From: Paenibacillus aurantius
GTDB taxonomy: Bacteria > Bacillota > Bacilli > Paenibacillales > NBRC-103111
Length of the DNA: 64,000 bases
Direction: 5' to 3'
Assembly (NCBI RefSeq): GCF_032268605.1
Contig: NZ_CP130318.1
Coordinates: 5,431,501 to 5,495,500 of the forward strand
Position 1 is the stretch's first letter; each line of letters opens with the position of its first letter. A program made the position numbers and the translations under genes. Below, in pieces: positions 18,621 to 28,220 of this stretch. The notes beneath the pieces are model-generated. The model was not told the DNA's origin. It ran no database searches and saw nothing but the letters and a program-made list of their open reading frames with translations.

Positions 18621-18750
18621 CCAGCTATAGCTCCTTCCGCCCCGGCTGTTTGCTTGGCAGGGATCGTTTAGGAAGCGGTCCCACCTTTGCGGATAAGGCC
18701 CTATAAGCCGCCCTGCCGCAAACGGCGGTCTAGTTAGCTCGCCACGCAGC
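18621..18750. other. Remainder of the 671-base gap 18080-18750
   Basis: No gene, RNA or promoter was recognised between the inverted repeat element and the stop of the AraC regulator. Confidence 0.4.
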
Positions 18751-21111
18751 TCATCCGACGCGGCCAGGCTCATCCCTCCGAACCCGCGGCCGGGACCGGC
18801 CTTCCTCCTCCGCCCGAACGATCGTGCGGTATTGGATGGGGGTGACGCCCTCCGCTTTTTTGAATTTGCGGATATAGTTCGTGGAATCCACATACCCGGC
18901 CGCCGCCATGACTTCCTTCAGCGGCAGGTCGGTGGTCCGAAGCAGCTGCTTCGTACGGCTCAGCCGGATTTCGTCAATGTATTTCATAAGGGGCGTCCCC
19001 GTCTGGTCCTTGAAGAAGCGGGTCGCGTAAGAGGAGGACAGCCCGAAATGACCGGCAATCCGGTCCAGATTCAGCGTCTGGTCCGCGTAATGCTCCGCAA
19101 TATAATCCTTCATCCGGTCTAGCATGACCAGATTCTTGCTTTCCTTCTGGCCGGCGATGTACCGGCAGACGTTGCTGCATATGTCCGTTACCATCTGCTC
19201 CAGCTCCTCGATCGTCTCGAAGCGGGGAACGAACAGCCTCTCCAGCGTTTCCCCGAGAGACTCGTCGATCTCCACATCCAGCTCCGTCAGCGTTCTCGTC
19301 AAGCTGTTGACGATGTCGAAGCAGATGCATTCGGCGGCCTCCAGCGATACGTTCCGGTCGACAATGTGCCGGAACGTATCGGCCACCGCCGCTTCGGCTT
19401 CCCTGCTGTCTCCCTGTTTGATGGCCTTGTCGAGCCGGTCGATGCCTTCCACCGGCAGCGACCATTCCCCGTATCGGCCTGTTCCCTCCCCATAAGCGAT
19501 CACGCAGCCGTTTCCCTTGACGAAGCGCTGCCGGGCGGCGTGGGTAGCGTTCACATAAAGCGCGGGAATGTCCGCATACTCCTGGCAGATCCCGCCGATG
19601 CCCACCGTCACGCTAAAGCGGAAATATTGCTTGTAAACCTCCTTGGCCTTCATGGCAAGCTCCTTAACCACCTCCAGCTCGCCGAAGCCTTCGTTCAAGT
19701 TGAGCAGAAAGACCGTCCCACGCCCGTCCAAGAGCTCCATCCCGAAGCCGGTGCCAGCCTCGGACGACAGCTCCTCGAACACCTTGATCAGGCTGTACTT
19801 GAGGACTTCCTGCATGCGGTCCGAATTGCTGCTGTGAAACTGCTTGTAGTCGTCGATGAGCAGCAGGAGAACGGCAAAATGCGGCTTATTCAGGCGAAGA
19901 TCCGCATAAAGCTTAAGCTCCTCCCATTCCTCGGGGGTCTTGACCTTCCCTTGAACGAGGCGGAGCAGGGCTTGATCCCGGATCGCATGGGCCTGGCTCC
20001 TCAGCCGGTTAGCCAGGCCCTCCTTCTCCTTGGCCATCTGGCCCACGGCGAAGGACAGGTAGGCGAGCTCATCCTTACGTCCTTTCTTGGGCGCTTCGGG
20101 CTTCTCCCCTTCCGAAACGAGCTGAACCAGCTTCTCCAGGGGCCGGTAGTGCTTCAACGACAGAAGGAAGGCCATCAGCACCCCGATGACGAACACGGCT
20201 CCAACCGCATAGGCGTACAGGTTTCGCGCCTCGTCCACCTTGCTCATGAACTGGGCCGTGGGAAGCACGGTGACATAGGACCAGTTCCCGTTCTGGGAAG
20301 GCACCTTGACCACGGTAAACCTGCGCTTGTCATACTCGGCATCGGCGAGTGTCCAGTCCCCCGGCCGGTTCTGGATCGTATCCAGCAGATGCCGGGATGC
20401 GGCCTGGGATTCTCCCTTGGCCGCCTGAAAGATGACGTTTCCTTGACCGTCCAGAATAAACAGCAGCCCGTTGTAATCCGTCAGCACATGGGAAGCGAGG
20501 CTCTTAAGGGCATTCTCCTTGATCAGGAACATCACCACCCCGTACGCCGTTTCCCCGTTCGCGGGGAGCGGAACCAGGTAGGTGGCCATCTGCTCCGTCT
20601 GTATCCGGTTATAGAGCATGGGCTCCATTGGCCGCATGACCGGGGCGGTAAGCCGGCCGGCCGTCCGCTCGAATTCCTCCCGGCTCCAATTCTGGTAGCC
20701 GTAAATATCTTGAAAGAAGAGATCCGTGCCATACGTGCCGCTTGCGGCATACAGCTTGGCATGAGCCGAATCCTTGAAATACAGCACAAGGTCATACAGG
20801 AAGGCGTTGGTCGACAGGTACTGCTTAAGCTCGCCGATGGCCTGCAGGGAGCCGTAGCTCCCTTCCGCCACGGCGTACCGCTTCAGCAGCGGGTTGCCCC
20901 CGATCTGCACCGCCATGCGGTTCATCTCCTGCATCCTCAAGTCCACCGTGTCCTTGAACTGATTCAGCTTCGCGATAGTGGACGACTCCACTTCCGCTTG
21001 CAGGGTATGGAAGAACTTGGCGTACACCACCCCGCTGATGATCGCCAGCAGCAGGACGACGAGCAGGATATACGAGAACAGATAGGTGTAGAACCTCGGG
21101 CCTTTTACCAC
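18751..21111 (-). CDS. Membrane-anchored AraC-family sensor-regulator of locus 2
   Basis: 786 residues from a GTG at 21109-21111, chosen because GGAGG lies about 8 bases upstream and the first membrane segment (YTYLFSYILLVVLLLAIISG) then begins near residue 7. Reading from 21252 would extend into a tandem array. An extracellular sensor of about 240 residues is followed by a second segment (AYAVGAVFVIGVLMAFLLSL) and a HAMP-like stretch. The YesN-type middle part and two AraC helix-turn-helix motifs (LNLDRIAGHFGLSSSYATRF) end the protein. It lies downstream of the binding-protein gene and probably controls this importer. Confidence 0.88.
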   Translation of the reverse strand: MVKGPRFYTYLFSYILLVVLLLAIISGVVYAKFFHTLQAEVESSTIAKLNQFKDTVDLRMQEMNRMAVQIGGNPLLKRYAVAEGSYGSLQAIGELKQYLSTNAFLYDLVLYFKDSAHAKLYAASGTYGTDLFFQDIYGYQNWSREEFERTAGRLTAPVMRPMEPMLYNRIQTEQMATYLVPLPANGETAYGVVMFLIKENALKSLASHVLTDYNGLLFILDGQGNVIFQAAKGESQAASRHLLDTIQNRPGDWTLADAEYDKRRFTVVKVPSQNGNWSYVTVLPTAQFMSKVDEARNLYAYAVGAVFVIGVLMAFLLSLKHYRPLEKLVQLVSEGEKPEAPKKGRKDELAYLSFAVGQMAKEKEGLANRLRSQAHAIRDQALLRLVQGKVKTPEEWEELKLYADLRLNKPHFAVLLLLIDDYKQFHSSNSDRMQEVLKYSLIKVFEELSSEAGTGFGMELLDGRGTVFLLNLNEGFGELEVVKELAMKAKEVYKQYFRFSVTVGIGGICQEYADIPALYVNATHAARQRFVKGNGCVIAYGEGTGRYGEWSLPVEGIDRLDKAIKQGDSREAEAAVADTFRHIVDRNVSLEAAECICFDIVNSLTRTLTELDVEIDESLGETLERLFVPRFETIEELEQMVTDICSNVCRYIAGQKESKNLVMLDRMKDYIAEHYADQTLNLDRIAGHFGLSSSYATRFFKDQTGTPLMKYIDEIRLSRTKQLLRTTDLPLKEVMAAAGYVDSTNYIRKFKKAEGVTPIQYRTIVRAEEEGRSRPRVRRDEPGRVG

Positions 21112-21157
21112 GTCAACCGCCTCCCCCGTTGTCCGCCGGCTGTGCTTCGGGCATCCC

Positions 21158-21290
21158 CTCCCGCACGCCTCCCGATGTTTGTGATGCGTCAAGGGCCCTT
21201 CCCCCGGCACGCCTACTGATGCTGCGAGGGGCCGAGGGCTTTTCCCCGGCACGCCTCCCGATGCTTGTCATGGCCGAAAGAAAGCTCCCC
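21158..21290. repeat. Degenerate tandem array, about 43-base unit, three copies
   Basis: GCACGCCT followed by a (C/A)C(C/T)GATG-like word recurs at 21163, 21207 and 21249, spaced 44 and 42 bases. The array begins about 50 bases upstream of the AraC regulator start. It accounts for most of the 348-base gap 21112-21459, in which I see no other feature. Confidence 0.7.
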
Positions 21291-21459
21291 TCCGGCCCCG
21301 CTTCCTTACCGACTTATCCTCAGAGGGTTACCCTTTCTAATGTCCCGCTTGCGCCTTCGCAGGATCAGGCACCTGCAAAGCACCGGATAAGGGGCAGGGT
21401 TCCACGTCTTCACGGTTACCGGCATTAGAAGCCGTCCCTGTCCTATTCAACCCCCATTC

Positions 21460-23070
21460 TTATTTCTCCTTCGCGTACCGGTCGTAGGCGGCCTGGTAAA
21501 TTTTCATGTAGTCGTCGAGCTTCATTTTCTTCAGCGTGGCGATATAGTTATCCCACTCGGCGAAGGACGCCTTGCCCGTGATGAACTTGGCCTGCATTTC
21601 CGTCACGTAGCTGTTGATGTCGGTCTCCATGGCCACCCGCTTCTCGTCCTCTTCCGGCGTATAGGAGAAGATCGGCCAGATTTCCTTCGGGAACTGCTTG
21701 GAGAAGCGGGAAGCCGCTTCCACCGCCTCCGGACGGCTCTCCGCGCCCTTGAAGTATTTCTGCCGCACGATGTTCGGATAACCGCCGCCCGGCCATACCA
21801 CGTATTTCACCAGCGCCTGCTCGAACGTCAAGCCGTTCGGATTATCGGTAATCTCCTTCGTATATTCGAACTCCCCGTTTTTCGTCTCGTAGGATTTGCC
21901 CTCGAAGCCCATGAAGAACATTTTGTTCCCTTCTTCGCTGTACAGGTTATCCATCCACCGGACCGTGGCTTCCGGGTTCTTGTTATGATCCGTAATGACG
22001 AAGGCTCCCGGATTGGCGAGTGCCGAGCCGACCGCCGAATACACCTGATCCCCGCCTGGCCCCTTCAAGGCGCCTAACCCGTAATAGCCCTCCTGCTTCA
22101 TCAGCGTATAAGGGCCGGTAGTGACCATCGTTCCGTACACGCCCTTGGCCCCGGTCGCATAGAACTGGTTGGCCTGCACCGTGAAGATGTCCTTGTCAAT
22201 CAACCCCTCGCTGTATAACTTCTGCACGTACTGCAGCATTTCCTTGTATTTGGGATCGGCCGGAATGAATCTCAGCTTACCGGAGGAGGAAGGATCCATG
22301 TCCACATTGCCATGGCGCACCCCGCGGTTTCCAAGTCCCCACGCCCCCTTCAGGTAGGTGATCAGCGGTCCGATGCCGACACTGGCATAACCAACCTCAT
22401 CCGGCTGCCCGTTCCCGTTCGGGTCCTTCTCCTTAATGGCCTTAAGTGTCTGGTAGAACTCCTCGGTCGTCGCCGGCTCCGGAAGGTTGAGCTTCTGCAG
22501 CCATTCCTTCTTGATCCACATCTTGCCTCCCGCCAGAACGGAAGTGAATTCGGGGTCGTAAATCGTCGGGAAGGAATAGATATTGCCGTCCGGCATGGTC
22601 AGCCCCTTGCGCACCTCCGGGTATTTGGCCATGAGGGCCTTAAGGTTCGGGGCATATTTGTCAATCAGGTCGTTCAGCTTAATAAAAATCCCTTGCGAGC
22701 CGTATTTGGCGAGCTCCGAGGTCGGGATTTGGGCCGTGAACAAAGCGTCCGGGTAATCGCCTCCCGTCAGCATGATGTTTCTCTTCTCGGCCAGGCTGTC
22801 GAAGGGAACCATCTCCCAGTCGACATGGACATTCGTCAATTTCTCATATTCCTGCCACAGCATGACGTTGTTCCAGTCGGGAGCCGTGGTCGGGGCCTTG
22901 CCGGCCACCATTTTCAGGTTGACCTTCTCCGGAACGATGGGCATGCCATCCGTCTTGACCGCCACATCCCCCTTGGCCTTTTCCTTGTCCCCGCTTCCGC
23001 TGCATCCTGCCAGTACACTCACCGCCAACGCACCGGTTAGCGAAGCCGACAACCATTTTCTTCCGTTCAT
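21460..23070 (-). CDS. Extracellular solute-binding lipoprotein, LplA-like, of locus 2
   Basis: 536 residues from the ATG at 23068-23070, which has AAAGGGGAG at good spacing; an ATG two codons earlier is too close to that site. The signal MNGRKWLSASLTGALAVSV ends in the lipobox LAGC, with a Ser/Gly-rich linker after the Cys. The body is a family 1 binding fold (DYPDALFTAQIPTSEL; DPNGNGQPDEVGYAS). It lies 42 bases downstream of its permease gene. It should deliver an oligosaccharide different from that of locus 1, as the two share length and fold but little obvious sequence. Confidence 0.92.
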   Translation of the reverse strand: MNGRKWLSASLTGALAVSVLAGCSGSGDKEKAKGDVAVKTDGMPIVPEKVNLKMVAGKAPTTAPDWNNVMLWQEYEKLTNVHVDWEMVPFDSLAEKRNIMLTGGDYPDALFTAQIPTSELAKYGSQGIFIKLNDLIDKYAPNLKALMAKYPEVRKGLTMPDGNIYSFPTIYDPEFTSVLAGGKMWIKKEWLQKLNLPEPATTEEFYQTLKAIKEKDPNGNGQPDEVGYASVGIGPLITYLKGAWGLGNRGVRHGNVDMDPSSSGKLRFIPADPKYKEMLQYVQKLYSEGLIDKDIFTVQANQFYATGAKGVYGTMVTTGPYTLMKQEGYYGLGALKGPGGDQVYSAVGSALANPGAFVITDHNKNPEATVRWMDNLYSEEGNKMFFMGFEGKSYETKNGEFEYTKEITDNPNGLTFEQALVKYVVWPGGGYPNIVRQKYFKGAESRPEAVEAASRFSKQFPKEIWPIFSYTPEEDEKRVAMETDINSYVTEMQAKFITGKASFAEWDNYIATLKKMKLDDYMKIYQAAYDRYAKEK

Positions 23071-23112
23071 TCCCATTCTCCCCTTTAATCGATTTTTCGT
23101 TCCTTCCTATAA

Positions 23113-23997
23113 TCAGCCCTTAACGGCGCCGATGGTGAGGCCTTTTACGAAATAACGCTGCAGGAATGGATAGAGCATAAGGACAGGCAAATTCGCGATG
23201 ATGACGACGGCGTATTTGATGGATTCCGCCTGCATCAAACTTTTGGCAAGCGATTCTTCATTGGTCTGAACCATGTCGTTCATGTTGTTCTGGATGAGGA
23301 TTTCGCGAAGGATCAGCTGGAGCGGATATTTGCCCCGGTCGGACAAGTAGATCAGCGCATTGAAGAAGGCGTTCCAGTGGCTGACGCTGTAGAACAAGGT
23401 CATGACGGCGAGAATCGGCAGGGAAAGCGGCAGGACCATCCGCAGAAGAATCTGGATGTTGGAGCAGCCGTCCATCTGGGCGGATTCCTGTACCTCAAGG
23501 GGAATGTTCTGCTGGAAGAAGGTCCGCATGATGATAATGTTCCAGACGGAGACGGCGTTCGGGATGACGAGCGCCCACATCGTGTTGACCATACCCAGAT
23601 TTTTGACGAGCAGGTAGGTGGGGATCAGGCCGCCGCTGAAGAACATGGTGAAGACGAACAGGGCCATAAAGCCATTCCGGCCAAAAAAATCCCGGCGCGC
23701 CAGCGGATAGGCCGCAAGCGTCGTCATTACGAGGTTGATCAGCGTTCCGATCACCGTGTACAGGATCGTGTTCGCATAGCCGTTCAGAATCTCGCCGTTC
23801 TGGAAGACCTTCTCATACCCCATGAGCGTAAAGCCTTTCGGGAAGAGCCAAACCTCGCCCGCCAGCACCGCCGCCGGATCGCTGATGGAAGCCACGGCGA
23901 CGAAGACAAGCGGATACAGCACGATCAGCAGAGTGAGTCCGAGCACCACGTGAATGATGACGTCAAACACGCGGTCTCCGAAGGTGTCTTTTACCAT
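23113..23997 (-). CDS. Carbohydrate ABC transporter permease, LplC/YtcP-like, of locus 2
   Basis: 294 residues, six membrane segments. The EAA loop VQESAQMDGCSNIQILLRMV lies near residues 165-185 and the C-terminus KGLTIGAVKG is typical. The start overlaps the partner permease's stop by seven bases, and GGGGGG lies about 10 bases upstream, so the two are translationally coupled. No ATPase is encoded nearby; a shared MsmX-type ATPase is expected. Confidence 0.93.
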   Translation of the reverse strand: MVKDTFGDRVFDVIIHVVLGLTLLIVLYPLVFVAVASISDPAAVLAGEVWLFPKGFTLMGYEKVFQNGEILNGYANTILYTVIGTLINLVMTTLAAYPLARRDFFGRNGFMALFVFTMFFSGGLIPTYLLVKNLGMVNTMWALVIPNAVSVWNIIIMRTFFQQNIPLEVQESAQMDGCSNIQILLRMVLPLSLPILAVMTLFYSVSHWNAFFNALIYLSDRGKYPLQLILREILIQNNMNDMVQTNEESLAKSLMQAESIKYAVVIIANLPVLMLYPFLQRYFVKGLTIGAVKG

Positions 23998-24959
23998 AGG
24001 CTCGTTCCCCCCGCTTTCTTCGCCAACCGGTTGACGGTGACGAGCATGATGAAATTGACGACGGAATTGAACAGGCCGACGGCCGCCGAGAAGCTGTATT
24101 GGGCGCCGACAATCCCGCTCCGGTACACGTAGGTCGAGATGACGTCCGAGCTGTCCATGTTCAGGCTGTTCTGCATGAGGAAGACCTTCTCGAAGCCGAC
24201 GGCCAGCACCGACCCGATGTTCAGAATGAGCAGGATCGTGATGGTCGGGAGAATGCCGGGCAGGTTGATGTGCCAGATTCTCCGAAGACGCGAGGCTCCG
24301 TCGACCTTGGCCGCCTCATGCAGTTGCGGATCGATGCCGGTCAGCGCGGCGAGGTAAATGATCGAGCTCCAGCCCATCTGCTGCCAGACGCCCGAGAAGA
24401 CGTAAATCGTTTTGAACCAGGCCGGCTCGGTCAAGAACGAGATGGGGGGGTACCCAAAAAGCTGAACGATCATGTTCACGAACCCGTTGCGCGGCGACAG
24501 GAAAATGATCAGCATCCCCACCAGAACAACGGTAGAGAGAAAGTGCGGGGCATACGTAACCGTCTGAATCGTCTTCTTGAACCATTTCCCCCGCACCTCG
24601 TGGATCATCAGAGCGAGCAGAATGGGAACAGGAAACCCGACGGCGAGTTCATAGAGGCCGATCCCGAGCGTATTCTTAATGACCCGCCAGAACAGATAGG
24701 AATCGAAGAAGCGCTCAAAATGCTTCAGACCGACCCAGTGACTCCCCATTATGCCTTTCGACGCCAGAAAATCCTTAAACGCAATCTGCACCCCGTACAT
24801 GGGCACATAATGAAAAAGAATAAAGTAAGCGACTACCGGGGATATGAGAAGATACAAGTCCCAATTTCTCCGTAACGATTTGGCGGCTTCCCGCCGAAGG
24901 TAGCGCACGCTGCGTGTCGAAGTGTTCGCCAATGCCGTGGTTTTGCCGATGGGTAACAC
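23991..24959 (-). CDS. Carbohydrate ABC transporter permease, LplB/YteP-like, of locus 2
   Basis: 322 residues as read from a GTG at 24957-24959. That start is uncertain because AAAGAAG abuts it; an internal GTG or TTG in the first 20 codons could be used. A basic N-terminus (RYLRREAAKSLRRNWDLY) precedes the first membrane segment (about 35-55). The EAA loop HEAAKVDGASRLRRIWHINL lies near residues 225-245. It is the first gene of locus 2's importer operon, divergent from the NUDIX gene across a 187-base gap that must hold both promoters. Confidence 0.92.
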   Translation of the reverse strand: MLPIGKTTALANTSTRSVRYLRREAAKSLRRNWDLYLLISPVVAYFILFHYVPMYGVQIAFKDFLASKGIMGSHWVGLKHFERFFDSYLFWRVIKNTLGIGLYELAVGFPVPILLALMIHEVRGKWFKKTIQTVTYAPHFLSTVVLVGMLIIFLSPRNGFVNMIVQLFGYPPISFLTEPAWFKTIYVFSGVWQQMGWSSIIYLAALTGIDPQLHEAAKVDGASRLRRIWHINLPGILPTITILLILNIGSVLAVGFEKVFLMQNSLNMDSSDVISTYVYRSGIVGAQYSFSAAVGLFNSVVNFIMLVTVNRLAKKAGGTSLW

Positions 24960-25146
24960 CTTCTTTGCCGTTAGGTTGTCGAGGAGGGGCCCCTTGTCCC
25001 CAATGTATAGCAGAAGGCGTTGGACCGTCCATAGGCAGGTTCTTCGGGCATATGCTTATTTTTACATCCGGCTCCCCGGATAAGGCGCGAGCCCGCATGA
25101 ATACTAGGAATTTTCATATGGTATAGAAGGTTGCCAAGCGTAAGAT

Positions 25147-25608
25147 ATGGAAAAAAGACATCACGACAAAGGACCGGTGAACGCCATGGCGGGACCGAGA
25201 AATTTGCTAGTCGCCACGGTGGTGGTGAGGAATGCTGAGGGTAAGCTCCTGCTGATCCGGGGTCCCCGGAGAGGATGGGAATGCCCGGGCGGGCGGGTGG
25301 AGGAAGGAGAATCCATCCAAGCCGGTGCCGTCCGGGAGGTGAAGGAAGAAACGGGAATCGACGTCGAGCTGACGCGCTTCTGCGGGGTTTACCACAATGT
25401 GACCCAGACCATCACGATCTTTCTGTTTATGGGAAGGCCGACGGGAGGGAAGCTTACAACGAGCGAGGAAAGCCTGGAGGTCGGGTATTATCCGGTGGAC
25501 GAGGGGCTTGCCAAAGTGACGTGGAAAAACCTCCGGCAGCGGATTGAGAGCTGCTTGGCGGAGGAAGCGCCTTTTCTGGTGGAATTTGACGAGAACGACT
25601 ATCCTTGA
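25147..25608 (+). CDS. NUDIX hydrolase
   Basis: 153 residues as read, 140 if the ATG at 25186 is used. The Nudix box is complete: G at the start of GGRVEEGES, then REVKEETGI, giving the metal-binding Glu residues near 55-75. The family hydrolyses nucleoside diphosphates linked to another group; the C-terminal part is too general to name the substrate. The first ATG has only a distant AAGG, while AAAGGA lies 12 bases before the internal ATG. It is divergent from the permease gene and stands alone. Confidence 0.88.
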   Translation: MEKRHHDKGPVNAMAGPRNLLVATVVVRNAEGKLLLIRGPRRGWECPGGRVEEGESIQAGAVREVKEETGIDVELTRFCGVYHNVTQTITIFLFMGRPTGGKLTTSEESLEVGYYPVDEGLAKVTWKNLRQRIESCLAEEAPFLVEFDENDYP

Positions 25609-25615
25609 GCGGCTT

Positions 25616-25792
25616 TCACCGCAGGAAATAACGCCAAAGAATAGCCACCAGACCGACAACAAACAGACTTAGAATAAAAATATGCAATCGGGTTTTCTCC
25701 TCTCTCTGTTTATCCCGGTACGGAAAAAAGCCGAAAAAAGAGCAGGGCTCTCTTTTCGGCTCATGTCCGGCTCGCCTGGGCGTCCGGTTCAT
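25616..25792 (-). CDS. Small putative membrane protein
   Basis: 58 residues from the ATG at 25790-25792, preceded closely by AGGTGG. Residues 1-35 are very basic and polar (RTPRRAGHEPKRE). A single hydrophobic segment near 38-54 (HIFILSLFVVGLVAILW) ends in YFLR. No family is recognised. The coding case rests only on the tail-anchor-like design. The gene overlaps an A-rich hairpin (25730-25760) that could instead mark non-coding DNA. Confidence 0.4.
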   Translation of the reverse strand: MNRTPRRAGHEPKREPCSFFGFFPYRDKQREEKTRLHIFILSLFVVGLVAILWRYFLR

Positions 25793-25808
25793 TTCCACCT
25801 GTATGGTT

Positions 25809-25829
25809 ATCCGCCTTAGGCGGATTTTT
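25809..25829 (+). terminator. Possible Rho-independent terminator downstream of the NUDIX gene
   Basis: TCCGCC-TTA-GGCGGA is followed by TTTTT on the plus strand. It lies 200 bases past the NUDIX stop with no other plus-strand gene between, so it could close that transcript. It also falls just upstream of the small minus-strand ORF. Confidence 0.45.
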
Positions 25830-25913
25830 GCAGGATCCATAGATATATAACCCTGACCGGCGGCCGGTTGAAACAGGACAGGGCATTTTCAAGCCATTCT
25901 GGGACAAGCCGGA

Positions 25914-26561
25914 TTACTCCCTGTCCTTTCCCCCGCGCCAAAGCCCTCTTCTCCGCACCTTCTCCACCGCTTCCCGGGAGCTTCGGACTCCGAGCTTCTT
26001 CAGCATTTTGTTCACCTGGTTCTTGAGCGTGCTCTCGGACTTGAACAGCTTCCGCTCGATTTGCCCCTGGGTGTAGCCCTGCCCGATCAACTCGAAAACC
26101 TCCCGCTCCGCGGGCGTCAGCCCTTGCAGCTGCTCCTCGCGCTTCAGCCGCGACAGCTCCTTCAGCAGCACCTCCATCGGATACGAATGACGGTGGGCCT
26201 GGCGGATCGTCTGCGGCAGCTCGCGGTAATGCGCCTTCGGCACATAGCTGACGGCTCCGGCCGTGAATGCCTCCGTTATGACCTGCTCCTCCGAGAGGGA
26301 GGTCAGCATGACGATCTTAGCCCGTCCCTTCTCCGCAATCTCCAGAGCGGCGAAGATGCCGTCCCTCCCTTCTCCCTGCAGGTCGATGTCCATGAGGACC
26401 ACGTCCGGATCCGTCTCTTCCGCGCCTTTCACCGCCTCGGCGCGGTTAGCCGCCGTTCCGACGATCACGAGGTCCTCCTCGCGGCCCAGATAGGCCGATA
26501 CCGCCGATACCCAGTCGGGGTCATCCTCTACGAGAAAGACTTTAATCTTGTCCGGGCTCAT
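25914..26561 (-). CDS. NarL/FixJ-type response regulator
   Basis: 215 residues. The receiver domain (1-125) has the acidic pair in VEDD, the phospho-acceptor Asp in VLMDID near residue 57, a Thr/Ser in MLTS and the Lys in VPKAH. The C-terminal LuxR-type helix-turn-helix runs about 148-210 (LTPAEREVFELIGQGYTQGQ; KSESTLKNQVNKMLKKLGV). GGGGGAG precedes the ATG. Its start lies one base past the stop of the histidine kinase gene, so the two form one operon and one pathway. The signal and target genes are unknown. Confidence 0.93.
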   Translation of the reverse strand: MSPDKIKVFLVEDDPDWVSAVSAYLGREEDLVIVGTAANRAEAVKGAEETDPDVVLMDIDLQGEGRDGIFAALEIAEKGRAKIVMLTSLSEEQVITEAFTAGAVSYVPKAHYRELPQTIRQAHRHSYPMEVLLKELSRLKREEQLQGLTPAEREVFELIGQGYTQGQIERKLFKSESTLKNQVNKMLKKLGVRSSREAVEKVRRRGLWRGGKDRE

Positions 26562-26562
26562 G

Positions 26563-27996
26563 CTATCTCCCCCTCTCCGGCGTCTCCCGCTCCTTGTCCG
26601 CCACCCCTTCTTCCGGCTTCACGATCTTTCGTGCCGGCAGGAGAATATCCGCCGTCGTGCCTCCTCCCGGAGGGCTATCCAGCTTCAGGCTGCCTCCGCT
26701 CTTGCGGATCACGTTATAGCTGTAGGCGAGGCCGAGGCCGAAGTTCTCCCCCTGCCCCTTCGTCGTGTAGAAGGGCTCGAAGACATATGGCAGAGCGTCC
26801 CGGGGAATCCCCGGGCCGGTATCCCGAATGGTTAGGCGGACCCACCGGCGGGTACATTCCAGCTCCACTGTCAACACCCCGCCCTTTTTCATCGCTTCGG
26901 CGGCATTGCGCAGCAGGTTGCCGAGCGCCTCCCGCAGATGCACGTGGTCGCAGCACACGGTCACGTCCGCCAGATAGCGGCGCTCCACCCGGATGCCGCA
27001 GGCGCCGAAGAGCGGCCCGAACGGCTCCAGCGCCTCCTCGAGCAGGCCGGTGAGCCGGCACGGCTCCTCCACGAGCACCGTCTCCTGCATCTGGCCGTGC
27101 ATCCGCGTCACCATGGCGAGCATATGGTCCGCCGACCTCCGGATGATGCGGAGGCTTTCCTCCGCCTCCGGCCCGGCGAGCGGCTGCAGGTTGTCGGTGC
27201 TCAGGGAGATTTTGGCGATCTCGTTCTTGATCGTATGGTTGACGATGGCCGTCCCTGACGCGACCGCCTTCATCGTGCTGTCCCATGGATCGCGGACGAA
27301 GCGCAGCTTCACCCCGAGCACCCCGTACAGAAAAAGGCACACGGCCGCGGCTGCGAACGAATAGCCGACGGCAAGCGAGATCCACGGGAAGAAATCGAAG
27401 GCGGGGTCGAGGGTCCGCCCTATGTTGATCAGCGCTAGAATAAGCAGAAGCGTAGGCGCCATGATAAGAAAGGTAACGAGCCGGCTCCGGCGCCGTCCCG
27501 GATGGCGTTCCCTGCGGTAAGCCAGGAACAGCACCAGGCACGAGAACAGGTACGCGGGACCCGCCCAGGCGAGCAGCAGCCCATAGGGGATGACAAGCTC
27601 CGGGGAGTAGGCCGTGAAGGCGGCCGTCAGCCCCGCCGGAAGGAGCAGCCCGGCGGCCATCCGGTTCTCGGTGCGCCGGGAGAACAGCCCGGAGTAGACC
27701 GCGGCGAACACCGCGCACGCGTAAGGGGTTCCGAGCTGGTTCAGCAGCTCCAGCGCCGAGGCGGCCGTGCGTATGGCTTGGAGAGGGAGATTCCCCTCGC
27801 CGGATGCGGTTCCATAAGGATCGCCCGCTTCTCCTGGACCAAAAGGGCTCGCCGCCCAGTCCTTCAGGACGAAGGCCAAGCCCCCGAGTCCGGCAATCCC
27901 GAGAAACCCTGCGGCCCACCGGTTGATCCGGCTGAGGGGGTTGTTGAACAGCAGCACCAGCGCAGCGGCCGTCAACCCGGCAAAATACCACAGCAT
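26563..27996 (-). CDS. Sensor histidine kinase with polytopic membrane domain
   Basis: 477 residues from the ATG at 27994-27996, preceded by GGGGGAG. Residues 1-250 form about seven membrane helices with short loops and no large extracellular domain, as in kinases that sense within the membrane. The dimerisation region has the likely phospho-His in IVNHTIKNEIAKISL near residue 278. The ATPase has the N box LGNLLRNAAEAM, G1 DTGPGIP, an F box and G2 GLGLAYS. It is followed at once by its response regulator. The signal sensed is not evident. Confidence 0.92.
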   Translation of the reverse strand: MLWYFAGLTAAALVLLFNNPLSRINRWAAGFLGIAGLGGLAFVLKDWAASPFGPGEAGDPYGTASGEGNLPLQAIRTAASALELLNQLGTPYACAVFAAVYSGLFSRRTENRMAAGLLLPAGLTAAFTAYSPELVIPYGLLLAWAGPAYLFSCLVLFLAYRRERHPGRRRSRLVTFLIMAPTLLLILALINIGRTLDPAFDFFPWISLAVGYSFAAAAVCLFLYGVLGVKLRFVRDPWDSTMKAVASGTAIVNHTIKNEIAKISLSTDNLQPLAGPEAEESLRIIRRSADHMLAMVTRMHGQMQETVLVEEPCRLTGLLEEALEPFGPLFGACGIRVERRYLADVTVCCDHVHLREALGNLLRNAAEAMKKGGVLTVELECTRRWVRLTIRDTGPGIPRDALPYVFEPFYTTKGQGENFGLGLAYSYNVIRKSGGSLKLDSPPGGGTTADILLPARKIVKPEEGVADKERETPERGR

Positions 27997-28220
27997 GAGC
28001 TTCTCCCCCCTTTTCCCAAAGTATAGGCGATTTCGAGGTGGGAAAAAAGCTTGCTGGAGAAATGGGGTACCTTGGCTGGAGCTCATCCGCCGGATGAGAG
28101 AGGAGGAATGGCTCACGACTCATGAGATTAAGGAACGGCTCCGCCTTCCTTGAATCCTTCGCGCCCTGTAACCCGTATGAAGGATAAGGCACAAGATGCA
28201 AAGCGAAAGGATGAGGCCTC

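Noticed and set aside
25147-25608. MutT (8-oxo-dGTPase) assignment for the NUDIX gene
   Set aside because: Only the general Nudix box is visible; substrate residues do not allow a specific name.
28081-28153. Short frame ending WLTTHEIKERLRLP, resembling a helix-turn-helix start
   Set aside because: Too short, no ribosome site for its frame and no continuation; probably chance.
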